Assembly: GCF_030867095.1 (NCBI RefSeq)
Contig: NC_081831.1
Coordinates: 42,221,319-42,285,318, forward strand
DNA: 64,000 bases
Source of the DNA: Alligator mississippiensis
Lineage: Eukaryota; Chordata; Crocodylia; Alligatoridae
Direction of reading: 5' to 3'
Shown: piece by piece, positions 11,518-23,088 of the stretch
How the letters are laid out: every line of letters starts with the position of its first letter
Position numbering within the stretch: position 1 is the first letter of the stretch
The notes under the pieces: generated by a model
What the model saw: only the letters and a program-made list of their open reading frames with translations
Told to the model about the DNA's origin: nothing
Databases searched by the model: none
Program-made: the position numbers and the translations under genes

Positions 11518-13061
11518 TAGGTTGCTCCCAAGCCCTCGCTGCTGGAACACCTTACTTCTGTTTCAAATCCTTTATAATTCAGTTCTTTCCACTAGCCGGA
11601 CCTCCATTGTACTTCTCCAACCTTAATGGACTTTGTTCCCCTGACCAATTGATGAAACAGAGGAGCTTCCTTCAACTGAGTGATGGCTGCAGTTTAAACC
11701 TTTAGTAGGAAGAGTCTGCAGGATCTGTACCTTAAGCCTAATGGGCTAGTGATTGATGCTGATTGCAGTGGTACTGCAGGCCCTGCCATGTATGAGGTAT
11801 AATTGCACTGCACCCCATGCATGCAAGAAGCATGGTGATTGTGTTTATAAAGTACATTGTGTGTGCACACTGCAGTAGAAATAATATTTGATTTAGCTGA
11901 CTTCTTTCTGCATATCTTTCAAATCCCCCGTCCCGACAAATCATGAAGCGAATGTATAATCAGAGCCTAGTTAAGGATCAGGTTTAACTCTTAAATACAC
12001 ACCAAGTCAGTAGAAACTAGATAGTTGCATAGAAAGGTAGGATGGAGACTGTCAAGTGCAGATGGAGTGCCACGTCCATACTGCCATCCTTTGGCTGTTG
12101 CTCACTGTGCTGTTTGCCAGCTAAGACCATTGATCAAGCAGTTGTAGGGAGTTGCTTCCCTTCTTCTGTCCTATTCAAAGCTAAGAAGCCATTCAGGTAG
12201 AGGAGCTGCTTGGATACAGCCACCATGTCCTGCTGCTTGCTTGGCCATCAACTTTGCTGAAGTGTTGCTGTGTATTACAGTGCAAAAGATAGGTGTAAGG
12301 GAAAGATAGGCTTCTCTTGAGATAGCATGTTCATGGTGTCTGGGAAGTTTTTTTCACATATATATTTCATTTCAAAGGCCGAATCAGTTCCAGATTCAAT
12401 TAGGCAAAGTTCAGTAGTCAAGTTTCAAAATTTGACTGAGCAGAGCTCAGTCACCAGGTCTATGTAGCTGTACCACTGGGCAAGTATCCTTCCTCTCAGA
12501 CCCATTGGTTTGGGGTTTCAGATACTCCCCAAATCCAGGCAAGCATCCTTCATGGAAGCCCCAGACCCAGAGATCTTAGGGTTCAGATACCCCCCAGTCT
12601 CACTAGATCTTAGCCAAAAGGCCATCTGTGTAGTTACCTTGTTTGTTCCTCTTGCAGCACTCTTCTCTGTTCTTGCTGATCCCCGTTCATCCTCTCCCCA
12701 AAGCTGAGGAGAGGGGGAATGAGAGATATAGAAGGGGGTAAACTGGCTGTGCTGCTGGCTAGCAAGAGAGGGAAGGAGGGGTTGTTTTATTAAAGTCAAT
12801 GGAGTTTAGGCTTCTCAGTACCTCTGGGAATCAGCTGCTTAGGAAATTAAGCTTTAGGTGTCTGCCCTTAAAAATATAGGCCATTGTGCTCTGCCTTTAA
12901 CTTCAGTGGGAGCTGAACTGAGCCTAGCTGTTCAAATGGAGGAGTCTCAGCAAAGAGGAAAGATTTTCTCATGTTTGACCACTGTATTTTTAAAAAGGTT
13001 TTCACATCATAGCTCCAACAAAAATAAACTTTGCAGTTTGAGATGTTTCACCTTTGCAGAG
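11518..13061. other. Unrecognised intergenic DNA
   Basis: No exon, repeat or transposon boundary that I can support between the CR1 tail and the large hAT element. Confidence 0.3.
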
Positions 13062-13256
13062 ATATTGGGTAGGTCTGCGCGAGTCGGCAGCGATCAGATC
13101 TGGCTTCGGATCCGGCCGCTTCGGATGGCAGCGATCTGATCCAGAGCTCTGGACCGGGTTTCCGCCTCGATCCAGCCAGCCTTGGAGATCTGGCCGTAGG
13201 GTATAACGGGGAATCAATGAAAGATCTATAACTTTGTTGTTTTTTGTATTATTTGG

Positions 13257-14046
13257 ATGAAACTTGCAGGGATGGTAGCACCTGCTGAGAGCATGAAGCC
13301 TGTCAAGTTTCACTAAGATCGGTGCGGAGGTTTTGGGGGAACGGTACCCCAAATTCTTGAAAGCCAAACTCATGTCACGGCTGTGTTACACCACAGGGGG
13401 GTGAAAACTGAAGGGTGGTAGCTCTTACTGAGGCCACAAAGCCTGCCAAGTTTCAAGAAGGTCGGTGCAGGGGTTTGAGGGGAACTGCACTCCAAATCCT
13501 TGAAAGCTAAGCTCCTGTCACATCTATGTTACACCACAGTGGGCTGAAAACTGCAGGTATGGTGGCCCCTGGTGAGGTCACAAAACCTGACAAGTTTCAA
13601 GAAGATCAGTGCAGGGGTTTGGGGGGAACTGCACCCCAAATTCCTGAAAGCAAAACTCCTGTCATGTCTATGTGTTACAACACAGGGGGGTCAAAACCGC
13701 AGGGGTGGTAGCTCTTGCTGAGGCCACAAAGCCTGCCAAGTTTCAAGAAGATCGGTGCAGGGGTTGGTGGGAACTGCACCCCAAGCTGCTGACAGGCAAA
13801 ACTCGTGAAACAAATGACTCTGTGTGTGTTAAGGCGCAGCGGGCTGAAAACCGCAGGGGTAGTAGCTCTTGCTGAGGCCACAAAGCCTGCGACATCTCAA
13901 GAAGATCAGTGCAGGGGTTGGGGGGAACTGCACCCCAAATTACTGAAAACAAAACTCCTGTCACGTGTATGTGTTACAACACAGTGGGGTCAAAACTGCA
14001 GGGGTGGTAGCTCTTACTGAGGCCACAAAGCCTGCCAGCTGTGTGT
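13257..14046 (+). repeat. Tandem array, about 145-bp unit, 5.4 copies
   Basis: Units begin near 13257, 13401, 13544, 13690, 13842 and 13989 (the last partial). Each carries TGCAGGGGTGGTAGC, GAGGCCACAAAGCCTGCCAA, AAGATCGGTGCAGGGGTT and CTGTCACGTCTATGTGTTAC, with differences between units. It sits in the non-coding 3' part of the 13-18 kb hAT. Short frames crossing it are by-products of the repeat. Confidence 0.92.
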
Positions 14047-14362
14047 GTGTCCTAGAGCAGGCCTGAGTGAGTGCTGGGCCCTGCCAAGCCGCCAAGCCTG
14101 CCAGCTGTGTGTCTCACTGGGGGAGTCTGTAGTTTGCGGCCCTGTACCCCAAGCTGCTGACAGGCAAAACTCATGATGTGGGTGGGTGACAGTGTGTGTG
14201 TGTTAAGGTGCGCCCTTCCTGGCGCTGAGGCCTCTGCACAACATAGCAGCGTGCCCCAGTGAGGCCTCGTCCTCCCCTACAGCCTCACACCCGGTCCTTC
14301 GCTTTACGTGACAACAGGTACAATAACTTAGCTGGCTCAACACCAGTAGCATTAGCAGCAGC

Positions 14363-14605
14363 ATCAAAGGTACCCAAACAGAACTGTCACAGAGCCTGTC
14401 GTTTTATAAAGGAATTGTCAGCAAGAAGTAAATATGTTGTGTTGTGTTGGACATATGATGTTATTCATGGTGTGAGATGGCTTATCTTGTGTTTTTATGT
14501 CTATATGTGTATTATGAAAAAAAAAAGAAGTACTTAAAACAAATGTATCTTTGGAAGCTTTAGAGTTGAAAACCCCTTTGTCAGGCTGAGGAAGTACCTG
14601 CAGTT
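14363..14605 (+). repeat. Inverted repeat, left arm
   Basis: About 240 bp, nearly the reverse complement of 15163-15402. It includes an inverted copy of the transposase 3' coding end (TTATAAAGGAATTGTCAGCA). The arms enclose a 557-bp spacer. Confidence 0.88.
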
Positions 14606-15162
14606 GGTCCTGGATGGAAGCAATAGTAAAGAAGCCAGAGGCTGGCCTGGCCCGCAATGCAGGCAAGAAAGCCAGTCAGTCAAAATGGAAATGGAGGCGT
14701 CAGGGGGAGAGGGACATGCTGGGGTGGGGGGTAAGGAGGAAGGGGGATGTAGCAGCGCAGGTAAAAGTGCAGAGGTGCCTGGGGTGTCAGATGTCCGGCA
14801 GGTCGCAATGTGCCAGAACTCCACTGTGTATATTGAGTTCATGAGTTTGTGTAGCTACTACCTAAGAGACTGATGAAGTGCAGTTCATAGGCCTGGCTCT
14901 GAAAAGTCGTTTGTACATTCAAACAAGCACCTAACCTCATCAGCAGAACTGAAGCCAACTTCCTACAGCTCAAACACAAAACCTGCCATCTCCAGTACCC
15001 TCACAAACTGCACACCAGAATCTATCAAAGACAACAAAACCCAACTACCCGTGGGGGCAAATTCCTCACCAAAAAAACACTCTGCCTCCAGTCTCTCAGG
15101 CCTGATCCTGAGAGGGAACAACTTACAATGCAAACCACTTTTCAGAGCCGGGCTGATACAAA
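14606..15162. other. Spacer of the inverted repeat, unidentified insert
   Basis: 557 bp between the arms, with purine-rich left and CA-rich right halves. It shows no convincing ORF and no resemblance I can name; it could be a fragment of another retroelement. Confidence 0.4.
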
Positions 15163-15402
15163 AACTGCAGGTACTTCCTCAGCCTGACAAAGGGGTTTTC
15201 AACCCTAAAACTTCCAAAGATACATTTGTTTTAAGTACTTTTTTTTTTCATAATACACATATAGACATAAAAACACAAGATAAGCCATCACACACCATGA
15301 ATAACATCATATGTCCAACACATCACAAGATCTTTACTTCTTGCTGACAATTCCTTTATAAAACGGCAAGCTCTGTGACAGTTCTGTTAGGGTACCTTTG
15401 AT
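15163..15402 (-). repeat. Inverted repeat, right arm
   Basis: Partner of 14363-14605. Reading from the inner edge it holds CTGACAAAGGGGTTTTCAAC, a short hairpin-forming sequence, then a poly-T run, then the end of the transposase frame. Confidence 0.88.
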
Positions 15403-16404
15403 ACTGTACCTCAAGGGATCCAGCTGTCTCCTGATGTCCTCCTTCAGCCGCCTCACCAGTGCCTGCATGTCTGGTGACAGTGGTCTGCCCCAGCCAGGAA
15501 CATTGCTCCCCTGGAACTTCTCCGTTTGGTTCTCTAGTTCCCGCACTAGGGGGATCACCTGGCTGAGGAGGGCATTGCCAGCACTAAGGGTCTTGGTGGC
15601 CTCAAAGAAGGGCTTGAAGACCACCAACATCTGGGAGATGGTACCCGACTCAGCTCTGTTCAGGGGGGCGCTGATCCCTATCTCCCCAAGCTGTTGCTCC
15701 ACCAGCCTCTCGAGCATCAGGTATGTGGAGTTCCACTGAGTCTCCATGTCCTGTGTAATTCTGTGCTGCAGGATGCTGAGCTCTGCCTGTTTCTCCCACA
15801 GCATCTTGCCCCCCTTGATGCTGCGGTGGAAGTAGCCTGCTGACTTCCTGCATTTGGAAATCAGCTGGCTTGTAGCAGTACTGGTGGCGGCACCATCACT
15901 GGCAGCCCTGTCCCCCTCCAAGGTATCCCTCACTATTAGGTGCAGCCTGTGTGCCATGCAACAGATGCCAACAAAGTTCACCAGTTGTCGGTGACCATGA
16001 ACCCATGGGTGAGCTCGGTCTGCCCCAACGAGCCACCCCTGCACCATGCGGTTTATGGCCCCCACAATCTCCCTTGCCATGTGGGATTCATCCAGCACCT
16101 CGGCTTGCAGTACAGCCCACCGACGGCCTGACTGAGTGCACCAGTGCCCCGTGAGGGAGAGGTAGGCATGATCGCCCCCCCGGCTGCTCCAGATGTTGGA
16201 GGTGAATTGCAAGGCCACCTGCAGACCTGCCTTGTGCCGCTCCTCCCTCAAGTAGTCCCTGCATGCCTGATACAGGGAGAGCACCACTGCCCTGCTAAAG
16301 GTGTTGCATGCAGGCACTTTGTAAAATGGGGCCAGAAGTGCTATGAGCTGCCTGAACCCTGGCCGCTCAACTAGGGAGAAGGGCTGGCTATCCAGAGCAA
16401 GCAT
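15334..16404 (-). pseudogene. hAT transposase, catalytic part (broken)
   Basis: A 356-residue open segment with a hAT transposase fold signature: SLTGHWCTQSGRRWAVLQ, CMAHRLHLIVRDTLEG, and METQWNSTYLMLERL (the conserved W-N-S-T block). The first catalytic aspartate position reads TSNIWSS, so Asp is replaced by Asn. The block expected to hold the second (VTDN-like) lies in another frame near 15984-15996, showing a local frameshift. A TAG interrupts the same frame just upstream of this segment. The C-terminus stops at GIVSKK where the inverted-repeat arm begins, so the hAT dimerisation domain is missing. Relation to ZBED-type hAT genes is inferred; this copy is not functional. Confidence 0.88.
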
Positions 16405-16952
16405 CTCCCCAATGCTCTAGGTGATCTCACTCGCCTTGCGAACACACCCCCTTTCTGTCCACCTTTCCCCCACTGGTCCAGGGTGGCCTGCCTCTGCTTT
16501 GGGGGTAAGGAGGGTTTGGAGCGAGTGGGGGACTTCGGTTTCGGCACACTTGCACTGGTTCCAGGCTGAGCAGCAGAAAGAGAGGCAAGGGGGTGTCGCC
16601 TCCTCAGATGCAGCAGCATGGCCATAGTGAAGAAGTGTCTCATGTCCTTGCCATGGCTCATGTGCCTTTGGCCATTCTGGCAGATGGCAAACCTGGGATC
16701 ATCTGCCACCTCAAAATGATCCCACACTACACTACTCCCCCACTTATGGGTTGAGGGTGAGGATCCTGGCTTTTCCCCCTCCTCAGCAGGCTGAGGCTGA
16801 ACAGCAGGAGGAGCTGAGCCACTTGCCTCCACAACCTCAGCCTCCTCTGAGGTGCTGCTTTCCAGAGGAGACCTGGGTCTAAGGGAAACTTGAGGGGTGT
16901 GGAGCACAAACTGATCCCCCCTCAGTCCCCAGAATTGCTGGAGCCAGTGCAC
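16371..16952 (-). pseudogene. hAT transposase, BED zinc-finger part (frameshifted)
   Basis: A 193-residue frame out of register with the catalytic part. Residues 75-120 form a degenerate BED finger: VVWDHFEVADDPRFAICQNG through AMLLHLRRRHP. The two histidines (115, 120) and one cysteine (91) are present, but the second zinc-binding cysteine is absent. It is followed by the Gln/Lys-rich linker and RQATLDQWGK. A possible true start, MKRAGKAG, lies further upstream at about 17272 in a third frame, so at least two frameshifts separate the parts. Confidence 0.75.
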
Positions 16953-17726
16953 TCAGCATCCCTGCTTCCAACTCCAGCTCCTCCTCTCACAGTGGGAGGC
17001 TCATGCTGAGAGCTGAAATTGGGGTGGACAAGGCAGTGATTCCACTGCTGGTGCCCACTTCTGGACTGAGCGGAGGTGGTGCAGGTACAGGGACATCAGG
17101 TGCAAACACTGCTCCCACCTCCTGGCTTCCACTGGCAGCACTGATGTCACGGCTGCTCCGGAATAGAATGCGTCTGTGTCGGGGGAGCGGGGGGGCTTTC
17201 AGCTGTAACTTTCCCCCTACCCCCTCTCCCTCCCCTGCCAGAAGACCTGGCACCTGCCTTTCCAGCACGCTTCATATTGATTTTTCCTGTGCTGCAAAAG
17301 GTCTCTGTGTGTGTGTGAATCCTTTTGTATATCTGCCCGTCTTGTTCTCCTGTGAATATTTGTGTCTATCTTGTGCTGTGAATGAAATTATTTTTGTGTC
17401 TTCTTTGTGGCTCTTACTATATTGTCTATCTTGTGGTGTGAGTGGAATTATTTGTGTGTCTTCCTGTGTCTCAATATATTACCTGTGTCTTGCTCTTCTG
17501 TAAATATCTGTCTGTCCTCCGCTGTGATTTTTTTCTATATTCTGGGTCTCTGTGTATGTGCGTGCATACGTGCGTGCAAGCAGTCTATGCCTCTCTGCAC
17601 AGTGATAGATAACATTGGCTGGGAAAACACAACTGTCTTTTTGCAAAGTTTCCAAAACAAGTTTCCAAAAAAATAATTCAAAGAAATAAATTGAACTGTA
17701 ATGCTACTAATAATTGAATAGAATAG

Positions 17727-17757
17727 CTAAGCTAAACTAAGCTAAACTAAGCTAAAT
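17727..17757 (+). repeat. Short tandem GCTAAACTAA repeat
   Basis: About two and a half copies of a 10-bp unit inside the large hAT, upstream of its transposase start. Confidence 0.8.
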
Positions 17758-18653
17758 CCTAACCTCTCCTTTATAACACGAAAAAGCAGCAAGCAGGTCT
17801 CAGTCTCAGCATTCCTCTCTCACACAGTTGCTGACAGTGAACAAGCTGCAAAAGGCACAGAAAGGCTGGAAACAGGGGCTTTTATATTTTTTTTAGTCCC
17901 ACCCCACAGACGCTGCCATTGGAAAGGTAGCCAGGGAGAAATCCTTCTCACTGGCCACCTACAGACGTCAGTCTTCCCCTCCATGCTCCCCCTCCCTCCC
18001 CCTCTCCCACTCTCCATCCCTCCCCCACTCCTCCTCCCTCTTCAAATTTCTCAAAATGGCCGAAGTGGGTCCAAAGCACTTTGGATGCCCCCAACCCGAT
18101 CCGGACGCCATTACTAGGATCGTGCTTTGATCCGGAAGTGCCGCTTCGGACGCTGAAGCATCCGAAGCGGGTCCGGATCCGAAGCGGGATCCGAAGACTC
18201 GCACAGCCCTAATATGGGTTCTCCAACACTTGTTTTTCTAGCTTGGGAGTTTACCAGTTGTCATCTTGGGCAGAAATTACATAGCAGCAGGAATTCAAAT
18301 GAGTATGAGCGGGCTGCTGTTAATGTGACATCTAATCTGTTTCAGGCCCTATGGCTGTCCCAAGACTCCTTCCCATTTTTTCTGGTTTTAAGTCATATTT
18401 TTGTATAAATCAGGGAACTTGACTCCCCAAAAAGGGAAACTGTGGAGCTGACTACCAAAGTGCTGTGAAAATTACAAAGCAAACAAATAGGAGACTCCAA
18501 GGCAAAGGGCCTTCTCTCATGTCTTGCTTATAGTGATCATAGGTGTTATATATGATGATAGTTGGTAAAACACTTTCAGACACAGAGATTATTTATGCGG
18601 TTCCCTTAGTATATTTTATCTGCTGCATATGATGTAGCTATCATGGTCCAGGA

Positions 18654-19219
18654 CAGAAGTTCTCAGCCTCTTTAGAGTTAAGGCACTGTTCAGAAAATTC
18701 CACCTCTTAGTTTTCACTTGTTTTTTGACTACAGAAATATAATAAAGCAGAGGTTGTCAGGGGTTGTAATTTGAAAGGCCCCAGGGGAAGCACCGCCACC
18801 CCACGCCACTGCCTCAGAAACAGGTACCCCTCTGCGGGCCCAACAGCCTGGCCAGCTGGACTCGAGGAGAAGCTTGCACATGGTGGCTACCACCACCATC
18901 CTGCACCAGTGCCACCACTCTGTGTGTGGCTGCTGCCACCTCCCCCCAGCTCCATGACTGGCTGCCACTACCCCCCGCCCCCTCGGCTGCCAGGGATACA
19001 CTGTTCAAAAGGTTGAAAATCCCTGTAATTGGCCCATTTTTCTGTTACAAAGAACTTAGAAAGACCACAACAGATCATAATGGCTTTAACACTATGAATT
19101 CCTACTTGAAATCTCTGGGTTTATCTTGTGAATTATGTTTGCATGCCTAACATTGTGAGATACCTTGTGGCATCCTGGGAAGGATCTTAAGGTTGTGGTA
19201 CTGTGGTTGAGAATTGCTG
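18654..19219. mobile_element. hAT element (Charlie-like) with probable nested element
   Basis: Ends CAGAAGTTCTCAGCCTC and (reverse) CAGCAATTCTCAACCAC, flanked by GTCCAGGA (18646-18653) and CTTCAGGA (19220-19227), a 6/8 match. A GC-rich inner block at about 18749-19024 has its own ends, CAGAGGTTGTCAGGGG and AAAGGTTGAAAATCCCTG, and may be a second hAT inserted in the first; its target duplication is not clear. Confidence 0.55.
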
Positions 19220-19274
19220 CTTCAGGAAATGTGCAGGAGGCAAGGAGATTTATATGGACAATATCTTTTAATGG

Positions 19275-20640
19275 CCTTTGTCAGCGGGTCTGAGCCGGGT
19301 ACCCCTGCACCCCGCTATTCTCGCCTGCCACAACTTTGATCTTTAAACAAAATTGGGGGAGGGAGGAGATGTTCTTAACACGCGAGAAGGACCATGCGTG
19401 CTCGATTTCTGATTCAGGTGTTTTATTATTCTTAATAGGGTCAACCCTCTCTCTAGGAACATCAGTTGAAAAAGGAGCAGTTGCCGGACCACCCACCGGG
19501 GACTCTCCAGTGTTTCGGGAACCTGTCATCAGGCTCAGACGTTAAGTATTAGAGGCAGTTTCAGTGATCAGCCGCTAATTGCCTCATTGCTAATTGCCCG
19601 ATACCGGGCTTCTCTGGCGGCATTCTGTGCCAGCCTGCGGAGCGCAGCTCTTTACTTGTTTTCTCTCTCTTTTTTTTTTTTTTTCCTTTTTCCCCCACCC
19701 CGCTCTCTCTCTCTCTCTGGGTGAGGGGTCAGGGTCCCGTTTCTCCCAGGCAGGATAGGGCATTTCTTCCCTACGCCCCTTTCTCCCGGGCAGTCCCGCT
19801 GCATCCTGACTTGGAGCCACGGCTTTCACCGCACCAACACTCCGTTTCCCCGGGACTCACCACCGCCGTTGGTTTCTTCAGGAAGATAGCAAACTCAAGG
19901 GATGTCAGTCCACCAGTCCTGTCGCCGTCTGTGCGGTGAGTCCCGATCCCTGAACCTTCCTTCAGATCCTTGGCCGCTGGGCTCCTCGCCCGCTTCTCTC
20001 AATGTGGAGGTGCCCGAAGGCAACCTCTCTCCGGTTTCCTCTCCTTCTTATTCCTCCTTCCGGAGCCTGATTGGCTCTTGCGGGTGTGGCGCGCCTTTTC
20101 CCTGCCATGGCAACTATCCTCAGCTGTTGCCCTTTCTTAGTAACAGAATTGCAGTCGTGACTCTGTTACAGCCATCTTCCCTAATTCTAATCAAGTTGTC
20201 CTTTCTTCTGCAATTTTTTTATGTTAGCTACTCCTGATAATGTCCCTCTTCTTGATTTCACAGCCCTGTAGACTGTATTTGTTTTTTTACAGTCTTAGAC
20301 AGATATTAGCTCAAGCTGTACCTGCTTTTTTTTCAGACCTGAGAAAAATTGTCTTGCATTCAAAAATTCCTCTAAATCTTTCCCAACAACGCAGTTGGTT
20401 CAATAAAAGCCATCACCCACAAAAATCCTTGCTTCTCACATTACAGCGGTGTCTTTCTGCAGCTCTTGTTGCAGCTGGCATGTCTATAAATGTGGTGACG
20501 GAAAGACTACAGCAGATTGCATCCCACATTGCAAGCACTGATCCTGCACTTCTCAGTCTCCCAACTAATCTTAGTGTTGTACTGCGGGTGTTACTGAAGT
20601 GAAGAGCTGCTCTGTAATGGTGAAAGGCTTTGTGGAAATC
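19275..20640. other. CpG-rich unexplained segment, possibly LTR-derived
   Basis: Sharp onset of CpG-rich DNA after about 19275 (beginning TGTCAGCGGGTCTGAGC), with a polypyrimidine tract at 19660-19720 and many CpG to about 20100, then AT-richer DNA. A 120-residue frame (20240-20602) is open but resembles no family I know. Candidates are an LTR, an ancient transposon or an unlinked CpG island. No paired LTR or terminal repeat was found. Confidence 0.3.
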
Positions 20641-21520
20641 TGGTCAGCATGGATTGAAGGCAGACGAGGGATGGGTTCCTGGACACATTGAGAGGGGGTC
20701 CTGGTTGATGGGGAATCAAGGGAAAAATTAGTAAGAGAAGAATGTATATGTACACACAGTGCAGTTGCATGTGGGACTGGGCTGCTGAGATGTAACCAGA
20801 CTTGCTGGTTGGCATCAAAGGCCTAACCATTCAAACCAGCAATTTGAATTCACCATTGGTTTCTCCCAAATGGACGATAAATTTTAAGGCTTCATAGGAA
20901 CATCCAGAACTGGGAGTCCTGTTGAGTTCCTCTAAAAGGGCACCTTAATCCTCTTACAGGGAAGACAGGACCAGGCAAGAAAAAATCAGTAAGTCCCCTT
21001 CAAAACCAGAACCTTGTAGCCCCAAGGGGAAGAGGCATTACCTGCAGTAGAGAAAAGCCTTGCTAGAGCAGCTGGAACAATAGAGGCCCCCGCTGCCCGG
21101 AGGGGACACCTACCAAAACAGAAGAGGGCAAGCAGCCTGCTGCAGGTGAGAGCAGAGGCCTCCTGAGCAGAAGGGAGCTGCCCTGGGCTAGGGACTTACA
21201 CCTGCAGAGCCCAGCCTGCAAACAGCCAGTTGCAGAACCCAACACCAAGAGGGGAAGGGAAGATTAGCAATGCAGGGACCAGGGGAGCAGGAAGCCCAGT
21301 CAGCTGATCAAAGGGGGGCAACCTGGCTTGGATATAAACTCTCCTCTAGGGTAGAGGAGGGGGGACTGGCCCCTGCAGCTGAGAAGGATGGAGGCCTTCA
21401 GGGAGACAAGGAGGAAGGCAAACCCAACAAGAGGGTCCTTGACCCAAGAGGAAGAGCCTCAGGTGATGGAAAGAGAGTGAATGTGTGCATAGGAAACTGG
21501 AGATTTTTTGTGTTAACTCT
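20641..21520. other. Purine-rich unidentified DNA, possible LTR part
   Basis: Purine-rich plus strand with GGATATAAACTCTCC near 21329, reminiscent of an LTR promoter. No direct-repeat partner or retroviral gene is seen in the window. Confidence 0.25.
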
Positions 21521-21679
21521 GGAAGGATCCTGAGGAGTGAGTGCACCCAGAGGACTGAGAATGGCTTATGTTAACCCAGGAAGGGTCTTGGGCAGTAAGT
21601 GCACCCAGAGGATTGGGGGCTGTTTATGTTGGCCCAAGAGGGCCTGGGGGAGTGGGTGCACCCTGAGGATCTAGGTGGG
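21521..21679 (+). repeat. Tandem repeat, 58-bp unit, about 2.7 copies
   Basis: Units at 21521, 21579 and about 21637 share GAGTGAGTGCACCCAGAGGA and GGCTTATGTTAACCCA-type segments. It lies within a GC-rich tract (20900-22000) that has a TATA-like GATATAAACTC at 21330 and may be an old LTR; that identity is not established. Confidence 0.75.
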
Positions 21680-23088
21680 AGGGAACCCTCCCAAGGGCTG
21701 AAGCCCCAGCCAAAGACAGAGGGGCAAGGGAAAGAAAAAGTTGGATCCCCACGTAGGCTAGCCAGACTAGTAGCCTAAGGATGGGTAGAGGAGGAAGTAA
21801 GGCACCAATGGCTGGACTCCAGGCACCCATAGACAGCCTCCTAGAACAGCATGTTAATTGTACATTATGGTGCGACAGGGGGAGAGAGGAGCTAAATTAG
21901 GGTGCCAGGATAGGCAGACGGGTGCAGCACAGTCACCAGGGCGTGCCACAACCACCCCTGGGAGTGAACCCCATTACAGTTCCCAGTGCAAGGGCCCTAG
22001 CTGATGGGCTGGGTGCTGGAGAGCAGGGTGGGAAAGGAGTGTCCCATTTTCAGTAGACACTTCCATCTAATCGTGTAGTTAGAGGAAGGCAAAAGCTTTC
22101 CCCTCATCCTATCCTAGCTAGACAGGTCAGGGCCCCAAAGTACCGAGTATGAGCAGAGGGGAGGAAGATCCCTCAGAACACGGGCCTCGGCTGCAACACA
22201 ATCCCAGGCTGGTGCTTCTTTGTCAGCACTGAGGGGTAGCACAGTGGTGACAGATGGTAGTAGAAACACCCAAACTCCCGATGACAGCTCCCACAGGGAG
22301 AGCTGCACTTCCAAGGAATTTTGGACTGGAAAATCCGAATGTAGAAAATGTCTGGAGAAAATGGAAATAAATGCAGGTGGCACAAGTAGTGCGCATTAGT
22401 GTGCCAGGCTACCAAGAGTGTTTGGGCGTGAGCTACTGAGGCTCCAGGAAGGAAGTTGTCCAGCAGTCACACAGGAGCAGTGGGAGACTGTGTTTGCCTC
22501 GCAGCTTTGCCACTGCTGTGCCATTTGCACCTTGGTATGTCACCTGGGCCAAGGTTTTCACATGTGGTCAGTGATCTGGGATGCCCTGCTTGAGACACCT
22601 GAATGGGTCTGATCCCTCAGAGAGCAGGTTCTGTGTACCTTAAAGGGCATCAGATCAGGAAGTCTGAAACAGTAGCTGCCTTTGGGCATTTTTAACTTCT
22701 CTTCTCTCCTTTGATCTGTGGGTATGTGACACGAGCCTGATGCTTCGTAGCTGGCAGGTGTAAAGAGAGACTGATGTGGAGGAGGAAAGTGGCATGAGTG
22801 CAATGGGTCATGGCAAGAGAAAGATGCTGGAGGGACAATGACCTGCTGGTTTGGGCATGGTGATGGCACTACAGCTTTCAGCTACAAGGAGGATATGAAG
22901 GACCAGGGATCAACAGTCACTTCTCAGGCTAGTTAAGCTTTCCCAGAACAGAATGGAGACCTGCATCCCTGCAGCTGTTCCTAAGGAAAGATTAACCAGG
23001 CTGCCCCACTTCTGAGTTGGTCACCATATCTCAGCTATAGCAAAAAGAGTGAAGGAAAGCCCTTGAGACTTCTCCTGAGGTAGAGGAG
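21680..23088. other. Unrecognised intergenic DNA
   Basis: Contains no recognisable exon or transposon terminus. The first 300 bp may be the end of the purine-rich LTR-like tract. Confidence 0.3.

Larger units (their letters stand above)
13070..18211 (-). mobile_element. 5.1-kb hAT transposon with degraded transposase
   Basis: Ends TAGGTCTGCGCGAGTC (left) and TAGGGCTGTGCGAGTC (right, reversed) match at 14 of 16 positions. Both subterminal regions are packed with CTTCGGATCC-type motifs. The flanks ATATTGGG (13062-13069) and ATATGGGT (18212-18219) look like an 8-bp duplication with one indel. The transposase runs on the minus strand (about 17272 to 15334). Between its C-terminus and the left end lie a 240-bp inverted repeat with spacer and a 145-bp tandem array. 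I infer an old autonomous-type element rearranged by internal insertions. Confidence 0.8.

Noticed and set aside
13257..14046. CRISPR-like array
   Set aside because: Units of about 145 bp repeat along their whole length, with no short repeat plus unique spacer pattern.
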